This document shows positions 20,090-30,010 of a stretch of DNA of 37,849 bases, one piece after another. Position 1 is the stretch's first letter; each line of letters begins with the position of its first letter. Under the pieces are notes generated by a model, which did no database searches, was not told the DNA's origin, and saw only the letters and a list, made by a program, of their open reading frames with translations. The stretch comes from Folioceros fuciformis (Eukaryota; Anthocerotophyta; Anthocerotopsida; Anthocerotales), in NCBI GenBank assembly GCA_049999805.1, contig JBNGIO010006147.1:16864-54712 (forward strand). The letters run 5' to 3'. Both the position numbers and the translations under genes were made by a program.

Positions 20090-21062
20090 AAGCGTTCCAT
20101 CCGGTGGGCAACAGGAGCGGGGTACCAGGAGGCAGAAGACGCGCGTGGGATCGGGAACAGAGCTTGAGGGACGTGAGCCAGAGGACTTCCGGGGAATCCT
20201 TCACGGCCTCAGGAGGAAATTGCTGGCTGATGCCTGGGGCCTGGACGAGAGTCCAGTGGTCAAGCTCTTGGAGAGGCAGAGGAGTGCCGGCATTTTGATT
20301 TCATCAGGCTTCCGGAATTGACCAAAGGGAAGATACTCTCGACGATCCGAAGTAGGTCGATCCCGATTTTCGCCAGTACCTTGCAACCGAAGAGCTACGA
20401 GCTCGTATACAAAGCTCGTTAGGGATCCACTCCGCTGATGCTCGCCTCCGCGGTTCTGGTTTCTTCTACAGAGTCAACAGGATCATGCTGCATATCCTCG
20501 AGGAAATGGACCTGGGCCTGGCTTACAGTCGTCTCCAGAGCGCGGCTGCTACTCAAAACCCATCCACAAATATGATTCTCCAACTCTTGAGCCCAAGCGG
20601 TCCAGCTAGCTTTCTTACTCAAGTTGTGTCCTCTAGCCTGTTGCAGATGCCACGGGATCGCGGCTCTCCAGCTGGACATTAAACCGTGTATATTCGCGGG
20701 CGGGGGAAGTTGATATGCTTATCGGCATTAACAACGAGTGGCAGCTTGTGGACAGGGGAGTGCGGGAAGGTGAAGACCACGTGGTTCCTTGTATTTTATG
20801 CCCGCAGCTCAGGCTGGAACAATATTTTGTGGAATGGATCAGCTTCTACACCACCGACCACTGTAGTCTGCTGAACTAGCCCAGAGATGAACTTGATTGC
20901 GTCTGATGGTGCCGATTGTCTGCATTTGCATGCCCCATGCCCATTGAGGCTCCTACAGGAAAGATCCCTGACGGGTTGTGTTGTGGAGTCTCCTAGCTGA
21001 CGGACGTGGCCGTGGCAGCTTTCAGAATTGATGCAAAAAGAATCAGGTTAAAATCTAGGGAC
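20090..21062 (+). pseudogene. 11S-globulin (legumin)-like cupin relic
   Basis: Pieces in the order of an 11S globulin lie on the plus strand in shifting frames. AFHPVGNRSGVPGG matches the end of the first barrel. FRGILHGLRRKLLADAWGLD and LLERQRSAGILI match the inter-domain helix (…LL.EAF.V…L…Q…G.I). FFYRVNRIMLHILEEMDLGL matches the start of the second barrel. TVYIRGRGKL, then DRGVREGEDHVVPC and VEWISFYTT match its core (REG..VVP, EW..F.T). AAFRIDAKRIRLKSR matches the C-terminal helix. At least three frame changes and stops (for example after SLLN near 20875) rule out an intact product; some breaks could be introns. The first cupin domain was not found. Family members are vacuolar storage proteins in seeds or spores. 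Identity rests on motif order read by eye. Confidence 0.55.
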
Positions 21063-22626
21063 TCGGGGCGGAGGGGGAGCAGATGGCTGTTTTGCTGCCA
21101 GATGCAGGTCTCCGCCACCGGAGGGAGGCTTCCTTCGCCAGCAGGCTCCTCGAACGGGGAGTCAAGGTCTTAGGAGCCGTCACTGTGCAGAGGAGTGTCA
21201 GCCATCTAGGCACCTGCAACGTGATCGACAACAAGGATTGGTTTGCGGGGGGGAAGGGTTTGTGACCATGGGGTTTTTCACATTTGCCTGCAGTTGAGGA
21301 GCTGGAGGATCTGCTGTACCACTGTCACTCGATCGCTGCACTGGCCTCCAGGAACTTCTATCAGGTTCATGTTCACCACCTTCTTCTAACTCCACGGTGC
21401 TAAAGCTCTCTCCTTGTTAATTTGCGATGAGCTCTGCTTCCAGCTGCGGGCGTTGATACCTGTAGCTCACAACCTGTGTGCAGTTGCCTTTAAAAGGAGA
21501 CATAGCTCAGTTCAACTTGTTCTACTGTATTGGATTCGAATCAAAGTAATTCAACAAGTCCTGGTACAGGTGGCCATTTGATCGCTTTTGAGTTCTTCCT
21601 TCTTGTATCATGCACGTAGGCAGCAAAGTGGTCCGCTCGTAATTCAGGCATACCGGGCCAGCATGCTGTGTTATGTTAGTCTTGGGGACTTTCAATTCAA
21701 GTATTTCTCTAGAAAAGAAAACTTCTGGATCAGACTGTGTGGAGGCATGTTCGTCTGTGGCTTGTGATTGGGCACGCTCCTCACCATAGCGGGGCTGGGG
21801 CTCTCATCATGCTAAGCTTATCTTCTTGTTCCATAGCTATTATTGTGCGGCGTAGTAGATTTCTGTGTGTGGACGCCAATTTGATGTGGTGGTCTCCGGC
21901 GCTCTTGCTGTGATAAACTTAATCCTCAGTGTGTCTCACAAGACGTGCCGAATGCGTGAAGGTATAAACTCTACAAGCGGTTGGATTCAGAAATAGTTTT
22001 CATACCAATTGTTGGATGCTTGCAAAATCAGAGAAGGAGAGCGAACAGAACCTGGCAACGAAATCTAAGGCTAGCACCGGACGGCCTTGCGCATGGGTAC
22101 TTGTAATGGATACACGTACCTAGTGTATGAAAGCATCGAATGTAGATATACATATAGCCCAGCACTGCAAGCATAATGTGAAATGCCCGTCTGTTACCCA
22201 GGATGCGCTTAGCGTCGACAAAAGCTTGCGAGGTCTTACCCCTCGACCCAGGTCCAGTACCACCCGAACTCACTTAGAATGGAGAGGACCTGGCTCGACC
22301 ATTGCCATCGTAATTACCCTTACGTCCTCACACGCGAAGGCACTGACATGCTGACATGCTCGGCAGGAGAAATCTCGCCACGTCAGGTAGTTGTCCTCTG
22401 AGACTGTCTGGCCTCTCCCTCTTTTCCTTACAGACCTAGAAAAAGACTCTCACACCAATCCCTAGAGGCTCACTTCCTGTCTTCCTCTTGCGATCGCCCT
22501 CCCTTGAGGTCTTCCTGCGCTCCCGCTGCTCCTTGAGCACTTTCTGCCAAGTCTGGCCCAAGTTTTCGTTGCTAGTGGCCAGTCCTTCCCTGTGTTGTCT
22601 AGTTGCTGGTAGCGCTTTGGTTAGCC
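21063..22626. other. Intergenic region and 5' flank of the F-box gene
   Basis: No gene recognised. A pyrimidine-rich stretch ending CCTTACAG at 22426-22433 fits a splice acceptor and could end a 5'UTR intron of the gene starting at 22627; no donor can be chosen. A TATA-like ATATACATATAG lies near 22145. Both are suggestions only. Confidence 0.3.
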
Positions 22627-25600
22627 ATGTCTGGGCAGGAGTCCTTCGTCTGCGCCGGCCACGATGATACACTTTGGACCCCGAAGACTCTACCAGTGCC
22701 CTACGTTCCCGCTCATGGCGATAGCGTGTATGGAACTTCCTCCCAAGAGACTAATATTGCTTATGGCCATCAAGAGGTAGTAGCGCTGCTGGACGACCCG
22801 ATGAACATGGTGGAGGGTCAGAGTCGTTTTGTGACCATGGAGAGACTCTCACAGGGTGAGAGTCCTTTTGTGCCAATAGAGCTAGCCAGCAATTCGTCTG
22901 ATGCTCTTTCTCATTCTGTCCATGCTACCTATCCTCCTTCATCCTCTTGGGGGTCTGGTATTGTCATGGCCCAAGAGTTGTTAGAGTCCTCAGTCTTTCC
23001 CGAGCATCCCCTTCTTATGGACTACATTCCATATGCAAGGTTCGGCTCTAGTAGCCACTTGGATGTCGTCCCTATCCCTACCCTGCACACATACATAACT
23101 CATGTGCAGGGACCCCTACCTTTGCGTCTAGAGTCTGCCTCTTCCATTGCCTCAGAGTCTTTTCTTCCTCTTTTATTGTCAGAAGCCCAAGAGCCAGGTA
23201 TCCCCTTCCCTCGGCCTCACAACTCTGCTCATGCTCACCAGCCGTGTGCCCTTTCCGATCATGGTCTGCAAACATATGCCCCTGCTGATCATGGTCTCCA
23301 GCCATATTCCCTTGCTGATCATGCTCTCTTGCGATACACCCCTGCTGATCATGCTCTCCAGTCATATGCCCCTGGTAATCACGCTCTTCTGCCATACACC
23401 CCCACTGATCATCCTCTTCCGCAATATGCTCCTGTTGACCATGCTGTCCAGCCATATGCCCCTCCTGATCATGGTCCCCAACCATATTCGCCTGCTGATC
23501 ATGGTCTCCAGCCATATTCCCTTGATGATCATGCTCTCTTGCCATACGCCCTGGCTGATCATGATCTTCAGCCATATGACCCTGCCAATCAGGCTCTCCT
23601 GCCATACGCCCCAGCTGATCAAGCTCTCCAGCCATATGCCCCTGCTGATCATGGTCTCCAACCATATTCGCCTGCTGATCATGGTCTCCTGCCATATTCC
23701 CTTGCTGATCATGCTCTCCTGCCATACGCCCCTGCTGATCATGGTCTCCAACCATATTCGCCTGTTGATCATGGTCTCCTGCCATATTCCCTTGCTGATC
23801 ATGCTCTCCAGCCACACGCCCCTGTTGATCATGCTCTCCAGCCATATGCCCCTGCTGATCATGCTCTCCTGCCACACGCCCCTGTTCATCATGCTTTCCA
23901 GCCATATGCCCCTGCTGATTATGTTCTCCAGCCATGTCCCCCTGCTGATCATGGTCTCCAACCATACTCGCCTGCTAGTCATGGTCTCCAGCCATATTCC
24001 CTTGCTGATCATGCTTTCCTGCCATACGCCCCTGCTGATCATGGTCTCCTGCCATACGCCCCTGCTGATCATGGTCTCCTGCCATACACCCCTGCTGATC
24101 ATGGTCTCCAGTCATATGCCCCTGCTGACCATGGTCTACAACCATATTCCCTTGCTGGTCATGCTCTCCTGCTATACGCCCCTGTCGATCAAGCTCTCCT
24201 GCCATACACCCCTGCTGATCATGCTCTCCAGCCATATGCCCTTGCTGACCATGGTCTCCAGCCGTATGCCCCTGCTGACCATGGTCTCCAACCATATTCC
24301 CTTGCTGACCATGGTCTCCAACCATATTCCCTTGCTGATCATGCTCTCCTGCCATACACCCCTGCTGATCGTGCTCTTCAGCCATATGCCCCTGTCGATC
24401 ATGCTCTCCTGCCATACTCCCCTGCTGATCATGCTCTCCAGCCATATGCTCCTCCTGATGGTCTCCGGACATATGCCCCTCTTCAAGCTCTCGAGCCAAA
24501 TGCAGTTGCTCATCATGCTCTCCAGCGATATGCCCCTGCTGATCATGGTCTCCAGACAGATGCCCCTCTTCTAGCTCTCGAGCCATATGCCCCTGCTGTA
24601 GCTCTTCAGCCATCTGTTCTAGCCCTCGAGCCATATGCCCCTGCTGTAGCTCTCCAGCCATCTGTTCTAGCTCTCGAGCCACATGTCCCTGCTCTACCTC
24701 TTGAGTTTGATGTCCCTGGGCTACCTGTTGAGCAATATGCTCCTGACCTATCTCCTGAGCCATATGTCCCTGGTCTTCGTCTTGAGAAATATGCTCCTNN
24801 NNNNNNNNCTCCTGAGCCATATGTCCCTGGTCTTCGTCTTGAGAAATATGCTCCTGACCTAGCTCCTGAGCCATATGTCCCTGGTCTTCGTTTTGAGCAA
24901 TATGCTCCTGACCTAGCTCCTGAGCCATATGTCCCTGGTCTTCGTCTTGAGCAATATGCTCCTGATCTAGCTGTTGAGCTAGATGTGCCTACTCTACCTC
25001 TAGAGCCATACGCTCCTGATCTAGCTCTCGATCCATATGCAGCTGCTCACCATGGTCCTCCCAGGCCCCTGCGCATGATCGCACCTGAACCGCTGGCCTT
25101 GCACCACTTGCGGAATGTCATCTATGATTACATCGGTGGACGCCCCAGGCCGGGATTGGTGCGAAGACAACAGGTGATCGTTAAGGGCCGATTCTTGTAT
25201 GCAGGAGAGAGCGAGGAGGAGATGCCGCAATGGGATGTGCACCATGAGGCGTGGGGGCTCCCCACCAACATGGCCCAACTCGTCATCGACGTGGAGATGC
25301 CGCACACGCTGGAGTTTCCTTCGTGGTTCGAGGTCTTCTGGCTCCCCCGGTCCTTACACCGTCTCCGCGAGATGATGGAGGAAATCCATCTCAGACTTTG
25401 GCACTATCTGCCACTCCAGGACCATACACTTGCCAACCAGGAGGGGACCTGCATCGAAGTGTTCCAAAACACCCAGAACATGCCAATGACCCAGGATAGG
25501 CCGTCCCTGCTTCCGCGCCTCCCAAGGGAAGTACTGCTGGAGATCTTCTGCCGCTTGCCGCTACGGTGTATCTTCAGCTCCGTCCGGCGTCTGAGCAGAG

Positions 25601-26805
25601 AGTGGCACCGTGTGATCTGGTGCAGGGAGTTCCGCGCCCTGCAGAGCCTGTACGCGCCGCAAGAGAACCTGCTCCTGGAGTTATCTTTGAACGACGTTCT
25701 CTACGAGCTGCCCGACGGCCCAAGTATCATGAACTCGGCGGGGCACGGGCTGGCCTCCATCTTCTACCCTGCCTGCAATGGAAACCCGGCAACCTGGCGC
25801 AATCTGGTGTGTGTTCTGCCCGGGTCCGTGCAAATAGTAGCCTTCAGCCGGGGCCTGGTATGCGCGATGCCCCTTCCGGGAATGGAGGATCCCGGCCCTC
25901 CCAGTGTCTACATGTGCGATCCTCTCTCTGGTACTGGCTCCTGGATTCAGTCCCCTCACGACTTGTGCACCGGATCACGGCAATCCCAGGTCTTCCACGT
26001 CGTGGGTGTGGTGGCGGAACCCAACGGCCCGGACTATCGGATACTAGGCATCCACGGCCACCAAGGGCCTGCGCAGATTTACGACTCTCGCACCGGCGTG
26101 TGGACCATCACCCAAGAATCCGTGCCGCACTCAGCAGCGCTTCGTCCGGGTCAGGGAATCACCGTCGACGTCAGCAACTCGAGACAGTGCTTTGGAAGGG
26201 GAACGGAGTACAGGGGGTGCATGTACGTGCTGGAGTGGTTGCAGAGGCCTGGCCTGCATCTGTTAGGCTACCCGTGGGGGCATCATCTTGGGCTGCTCAG
26301 GGCCAATTTGATGTCCGAGGAGCCGTGCACGTGGGCGTACCGAGCGCTGTCCCTGCCCAGGTACGTGCTCACGACGTGCCCGAATCTAGTGGTGGACTGC
26401 TTCAGTCGCCTGCTGCTGTTGACCAGCCTCCGGAAGATGAGGTCAGGCCAGGCCGGGGGGCCCTTCTCCGCTTGCATTTGGAGCCTCGACCCGGAGACCA
26501 TGGCGCTGGAGGAGGTGGCAGAGCTTCCCCAGGCCCTGGTGAAGCAGGAGTGGGAACTGGGTCGCTTTGTGCCCATGTCCTGGTTTGCTGGGGATGACAG
26601 GTTGCTGTACATCACCGTCCGTGGTGTGCACATGCAGCTTGTGTGCAGCCTACTTGCGCCGGAGGTAAAGTGGTGGTGGATGCCAATCAGTGCCCCCATT
26701 CTGCTCTGTCGGGGCCTCGACGGCAATTACGCTGCCATGCCCCTTACCCCTCGCTTCGACGCCTTCATTCCTGAGCCGGACGTTGAGATGGAAGTAGGTG
26801 AGTGA
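22627..26805 (+). CDS. F-box protein with giant N-terminal decapeptide-repeat region and propeller-like C-terminus
   Basis: Single open frame of 1392 codons from ATG 22627 (context AGCCATGTC) to TGA 26803-26805. The frame is open slightly further upstream, but this is its first ATG there. Residues 1-209 are a Ser/Pro-rich leader. Residues about 210-612 hold about 40 tandem decapeptides of the type ADHGLQPYSP/YAPADHALLP. Residues about 613-820 change to 16-18-residue units (LAPEPYVPGLRLEQYAP type), with a 10-N gap at 24799-24808. An F-box starts at residue 965 (LPREVLLEIFCRLPL…SREWHRVIW). The rest (about 1010-1392) contains VYMCDPLSGTGSW, AQIYDSRTGVWT and ACIWSLDPETMALEEVAEL, which resemble kelch/F-box-associated propeller blades. 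F-box proteins usually join Skp1 and cullin to mark targets for ubiquitin. Here the propeller would be the substrate side. The role of the repeat array is unknown. No frameshift or stop is seen, so it is probably functional. Confidence 0.85.
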   Translation: MSGQESFVCAGHDDTLWTPKTLPVPYVPAHGDSVYGTSSQETNIAYGHQEVVALLDDPMNMVEGQSRFVTMERLSQGESPFVPIELASNSSDALSHSVHATYPPSSSWGSGIVMAQELLESSVFPEHPLLMDYIPYARFGSSSHLDVVPIPTLHTYITHVQGPLPLRLESASSIASESFLPLLLSEAQEPGIPFPRPHNSAHAHQPCALSDHGLQTYAPADHGLQPYSLADHALLRYTPADHALQSYAPGNHALLPYTPTDHPLPQYAPVDHAVQPYAPPDHGPQPYSPADHGLQPYSLDDHALLPYALADHDLQPYDPANQALLPYAPADQALQPYAPADHGLQPYSPADHGLLPYSLADHALLPYAPADHGLQPYSPVDHGLLPYSLADHALQPHAPVDHALQPYAPADHALLPHAPVHHAFQPYAPADYVLQPCPPADHGLQPYSPASHGLQPYSLADHAFLPYAPADHGLLPYAPADHGLLPYTPADHGLQSYAPADHGLQPYSLAGHALLLYAPVDQALLPYTPADHALQPYALADHGLQPYAPADHGLQPYSLADHGLQPYSLADHALLPYTPADRALQPYAPVDHALLPYSPADHALQPYAPPDGLRTYAPLQALEPNAVAHHALQRYAPADHGLQTDAPLLALEPYAPAVALQPSVLALEPYAPAVALQPSVLALEPHVPALPLEFDVPGLPVEQYAPDLSPEPYVPGLRLEKYAPXXXXPEPYVPGLRLEKYAPDLAPEPYVPGLRFEQYAPDLAPEPYVPGLRLEQYAPDLAVELDVPTLPLEPYAPDLALDPYAAAHHGPPRPLRMIAPEPLALHHLRNVIYDYIGGRPRPGLVRRQQVIVKGRFLYAGESEEEMPQWDVHHEAWGLPTNMAQLVIDVEMPHTLEFPSWFEVFWLPRSLHRLREMMEEIHLRLWHYLPLQDHTLANQEGTCIEVFQNTQNMPMTQDRPSLLPRLPREVLLEIFCRLPLRCIFSSVRRLSREWHRVIWCREFRALQSLYAPQENLLLELSLNDVLYELPDGPSIMNSAGHGLASIFYPACNGNPATWRNLVCVLPGSVQIVAFSRGLVCAMPLPGMEDPGPPSVYMCDPLSGTGSWIQSPHDLCTGSRQSQVFHVVGVVAEPNGPDYRILGIHGHQGPAQIYDSRTGVWTITQESVPHSAALRPGQGITVDVSNSRQCFGRGTEYRGCMYVLEWLQRPGLHLLGYPWGHHLGLLRANLMSEEPCTWAYRALSLPRYVLTTCPNLVVDCFSRLLLLTSLRKMRSGQAGGPFSACIWSLDPETMALEEVAELPQALVKQEWELGRFVPMSWFAGDDRLLYITVRGVHMQLVCSLLAPEVKWWWMPISAPILLCRGLDGNYAAMPLTPRFDAFIPEPDVEMEVGE
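23254..24475 (+). repeat. 30-bp coding tandem repeat, about 40 units
   Basis: Each unit resembles CATATGCCCCTGCTGATCAT followed by GGTCTCCAGC and encodes ten residues (DH.L.PY.P plus variable positions). Period 30 is held throughout, so the reading frame is preserved. Most units contain two palindromic hexamers, CATATG and TGATCA. Variation is concentrated in a few codons (GGT/GCT for Gly/Ala, CAG/CTG for Gln/Leu, GCC/TCC/ACC). Higher-order blocks recur, for example around 23641-23820, suggesting unequal exchange of multi-unit blocks. Confidence 0.95.
24476..25040 (+). repeat. Second coding tandem repeat (48- and 54-bp units)
   Basis: After the decapeptides the array changes. Two units of about 48 bases (LEPYAPAVALQPSVLA) come first, then several 54-base units (CCTGAGCCATATGTCCCTGG… encoding PEPYVPGLRLEQYAPDLA). 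The CCATATG core links them to the 30-bp unit, so the second array probably grew from the first. The 10-N gap lies inside it, so the copy number is uncertain. Confidence 0.9.
24799..24808. other. Assembly gap (10 N) in the F-box gene repeat
   Basis: Ten N within near-identical 54-bp units. Likely a repeat-collapse point; the translated protein has four unknown residues here and real length may differ. Confidence 0.99.
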
Positions 26806-28530
26806 AAAGGGAATTAGGTTCTGCTGATGCACGTACGCGTGGTCTACAGACAAGATAGCTCTACGGTTTCCTTTGTGGTCGTCAGAGTTGATCTCGTAAC
26901 TTGGGTAAGGAAATCTTAGGCTTCGAGACTCTTTTTTCTTGTGTAAAATATTTCGATAAGAACACAAAGCCAGATCCTTCACTGCGGGCTGCAGCTGTTC
27001 TAGAGCGGCATCCACATGCATTCAGATGGACAGTGCCCTGGAGCTCCAAAAACGGAGCTAATAGATGCTGAAGGGCTCAGGCTGCAAGAAACACAAGCGC
27101 GACGGAACGTTGATTGCTTGAAAAAGTTTCATGACCTCTGTGGGAAGCCCAATGTACCGTGCTATGAGGAGGGTTCTGAATGGACTTCTGAATTGCTTTA
27201 TTTGCCAGGAGGTAGAAAATTGCCCTTTTAGGAGGCAGCAGAAGGGAAATCTCGTGATGTCCACCACTCAGGCTGACGTCGCATTTGGTATCTTAGCTTC
27301 AGCTTCCACTACGCTATTTATAAGAGACAATCTCTTGCTAGGAGACGACTATGTATATTTGCTTCGTTGCCATTTCCCCTAAAACAACTGGGAGCTTGCT
27401 GTTCCTGCTGCAGCACGTCCAAGAAGCCCGCTTTCCAATGTCCTCAGCAGCTCTAACAACGCGCCCGCAACACGTAGTGCCCAACTTTGCTAAAACATCT
27501 AGTAGCTTCAACTTTGTCATATACATGGGCCCTCAGTGGATGCTGAGGCCACGATACCTTTAGCCGTCGTCACCCTATGGACACGGAAACAAGCTTTTGT
27601 TACACTCCTGTAGTGCTCACCACCTGCCCCCTGACATTGCCAAGCTGTCACAGCAACGATAGTGAGAGGGAAGTTCATAAACCATGATTTCCTCGTATGG
27701 AATGATGATTTTTCGCCCAAGCTGAAGTGAGTTCGGACGCCTCTCGTGGGCGCGTATCCCACGCCTGTTCAACTCGTCTGTTATTTCCTCAATCGTAACC
27801 TGTTATAGTAGATTACGCACTCAGCATGTCTAGAGGGCACTTATACGAGACGCATTAATTTACGTTTATTTAATTGGTTAGGGTTTCGCACCTCATCAGT
27901 CACGACGGTTCGCCTTGCACCATAATTCTATCTGTTACTTTGCATAAACTCGTGAAGGTATCAGAACAATGGGCGCTTAGCACGAGAATGAATGACAAAT
28001 GCACTGCGAGGCACATTCTGCACTGTGGCAGGAGAGATGCCAAAAGCATGTGCATCGCCGGGACACTATGATGGCCAAGAAGGTCATCAACTTACTTCGT
28101 GCAGAATCTTTGCTGTATTTCTGCCCGCGATGGCCCGTAGGAGGCGCTATCGCTCTATCAACGCCTTGATCGCAGGTGGCCGTCTACCAGGGCTAGCCGA
28201 AAGGATTACCCAGAATCCGAATAATTTCAGACCCGTTTGGCAGCATACAGCCACAATCTTCACCGCGCGTCCGATAAACTCCACTAATTCCCTCTGCGAA
28301 TTGCAAGCCATTGTTAATGAATTGGCAAACCGAACAAGATCGCGTTTTCACTATCTTGGATTGCTCAAAACCTCGAGAGGATCATTGAACTTGTTCTTAA
28401 GATTGTGACCCGCCTTGATAGGCCACGAGAAGAAATTCAGGTTCTTCATTACTTGGATCATCCTCCCATGGGTTTGTGACCCAAGAATTTGGAAACGTCG
28501 TGTCGGTTGGTGTCCGACGACAAAAGTCAC
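26806..28530. other. 3' flank of the F-box gene and unassigned sequence
   Basis: The first part is presumably 3'UTR (no classical AATAAA; TGTAAAATATTT near 26941 is the nearest AU-rich element). Beyond about 27000 only short frames occur, for example a 138-codon plus-strand frame at 27992-28408 that I do not recognise. Confidence 0.4.
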
Positions 28531-28574
28531 AACAATCTTCTCTATAGTTGGTAACAATCTTCCCTATAGTTGGT
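28531..28574. repeat. 22-bp direct duplication
   Basis: AACAATCTTCTCTATAGTTG at 28531 and AACAATCTTCCCTATAGTTG at 28553, one difference. Confidence 0.85.
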
Positions 28575-28628
28575 AGCACTATGCAGCGACAATAGCAAAT
28601 TACCTGAGGCATCTTGGCCAACTGAACA

Positions 28629-29576
28629 ATGGGAACTGTGGTGCATAATTACAATGTGGAAATCAAGGATGGAGACTATTTTAACGGGTAGGACTACAAC
28701 ACTTGGGTTGTCCGAATGACTTCCATCCTCAACCAGGCTGGCCTCATGGGTGTGGTGGATGGCACTGATCCAAAAGTGGTCCTGGATGCTACGGCCTCAA
28801 ATCAAGCGGTCATTGATGCATGAAGGAAGAAAGATAAAAAGGCAAGGAAACTGATCCTTGCTGGCCTTGAACGGCCCATGCTACACCAAGTAGATGGGAC
28901 TACCACCTCAAAGCAAGCTTGGACTCAACTTGCTAATCTCTACCAAGCTGAGGACTTGGGGACCATGGTGGCAGCAACTAAGACTCTCTTTTCTCTACCG
29001 ATGAGAGAGTCAGACACTGTTCAAGGCCACATCACACAATTTAGAATAGCTCGCCCCAAGATGGCAAGTGTAGGCTAGCCTGACGTCTATTAAAGATAGG
29101 GACACCAAGAGCCAAGGCAGAGGTTGAGGGAGTACTAACAGAGGTTCTCTCAGCATTCATCCAAGATAGCACAACAAGGGGGATGCCTAGCACCTCAAGA
29201 TCCAACAGGATAATGTATGTTGGCCGTGGTCAAGGTCGAGGACGCCCTTTTCATCCTCAACAACAAGATAGGTCACACAGCCGTGGTCCACAATCTCCTC
29301 GACCTGCACACAACAACAGACGAAAAACAAGTAATTGTAACTAATGTGGCATCCTAGGCCATTGGGAGAACGAATGTAGAAAAAAAAGGCACATTTTTGC
29401 CTCGGAGAACAAACTCCTCTGCAAACACTATAACCACTGCTAGACAAGCACCTATGATTGCCTCACCAAGCATCATGGCTGTCTATCTTACCCGGAATCA
29501 TATTGACCATCATGGCTGGTACTTGGATTCTTGTGCCTCTGAGCACATATGCCACACTAAATCCTTCTTTGCTACT
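28629..29576 (+). pseudogene. Copia gag-protease fragment
   Basis: ATG 28629 opens MGTVVHNYNVEIKDGDYF. Segments YNTWVVRMTSILNQAGLMG, KKARKLILAGLERPML and QAWTQLANLYQAEDLGTM follow, a copia gag. Stops occur early (28698 region) and mid-way (near 28825 and 29076). The zinc knuckle reads C-N-stop-C-G-I-L-G-H-W-E-N-E-C near 29336-29377, its third codon now TAA. The protease start is WYLDSCASEHICHTKSFF near 29518-29571, with DSC in place of the usual DSG. Coding similarity ends where the dispersed repeat at 29577 begins. No LTR or primer site was found nearby. Confidence 0.8.
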
Positions 29577-29870
29577 GTGGAACGGAAAAGTTTGGTAATC
29601 GGTCTAGGAAAGTCTAACTTGGTTTCTTTTTGTTCAAAACAGTTCGAAGGGAGGCATGTGGCAGGTAGGTTTTTGGGCAAGTGCCCATGGTAGGTAGTGA
29701 GCGACTGCTGAAGGTTTTTATGGATTTTTTTTAGTTTTTTGGTTAGGATAAGAAGATACCTACGTAGTAGGATGTCTACCTACATACATAGAGAGAGTAC
29801 CTACGTAGGGAAAATGGAAGATACCTACGTAGATAGGGAAGGTACTTATACGGTAGACACCCCACCTACG
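29577..29870. repeat. Dispersed palindrome-rich repeat, copy 2
   Basis: Partner of 12796-13190, starting at the same TGTGGAACGGAAAAG string. It directly follows a copia protease fragment here but a 47-bp satellite there, so the start of the match probably marks a real element or rearrangement edge. Confidence 0.75.
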
Positions 29871-29907
29871 GCAATGGGGTAGGCAACCTACCTACGAGAG
29901 GAGGGGT

Positions 29908-29990
29908 AGGGAACCTACCTATGAAGGGAGTAATAGGGAACCTACCTATGAAGGGAGTAACAGGGAACCTACCTACGAAGGGGACATCCT
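29908..29990. repeat. 27-bp tandem repeat, 3 copies
   Basis: AGGGAACCTACCTATGAAGG units start at 29908, 29935 and 29962 (period 27). They extend the CCTACCTA theme of the preceding repeat. Confidence 0.88.
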
Positions 29991-30010
29991 CACCCTACGT
30001 AGGGAAGGAA

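Noticed and set aside
23254-24475. CRISPR-like array (30-bp units)
   Set aside because: Units are contiguous with no unique spacers and lie in frame inside a eukaryotic gene.
23078-24928. Long open frames on the minus strand (295, 246, 317 and 124 codons) and a 475-codon plus-strand frame as separate genes
   Set aside because: They are by-products of the 30-bp repeat; they start and end with the array and have no non-repeat domain.
25566-26597. 343-codon plus-strand frame inside the F-box gene
   Set aside because: Shadow frame in GC-rich coding DNA; Arg/Pro-rich with no domain, while the overlapping frame has F-box and propeller motifs.
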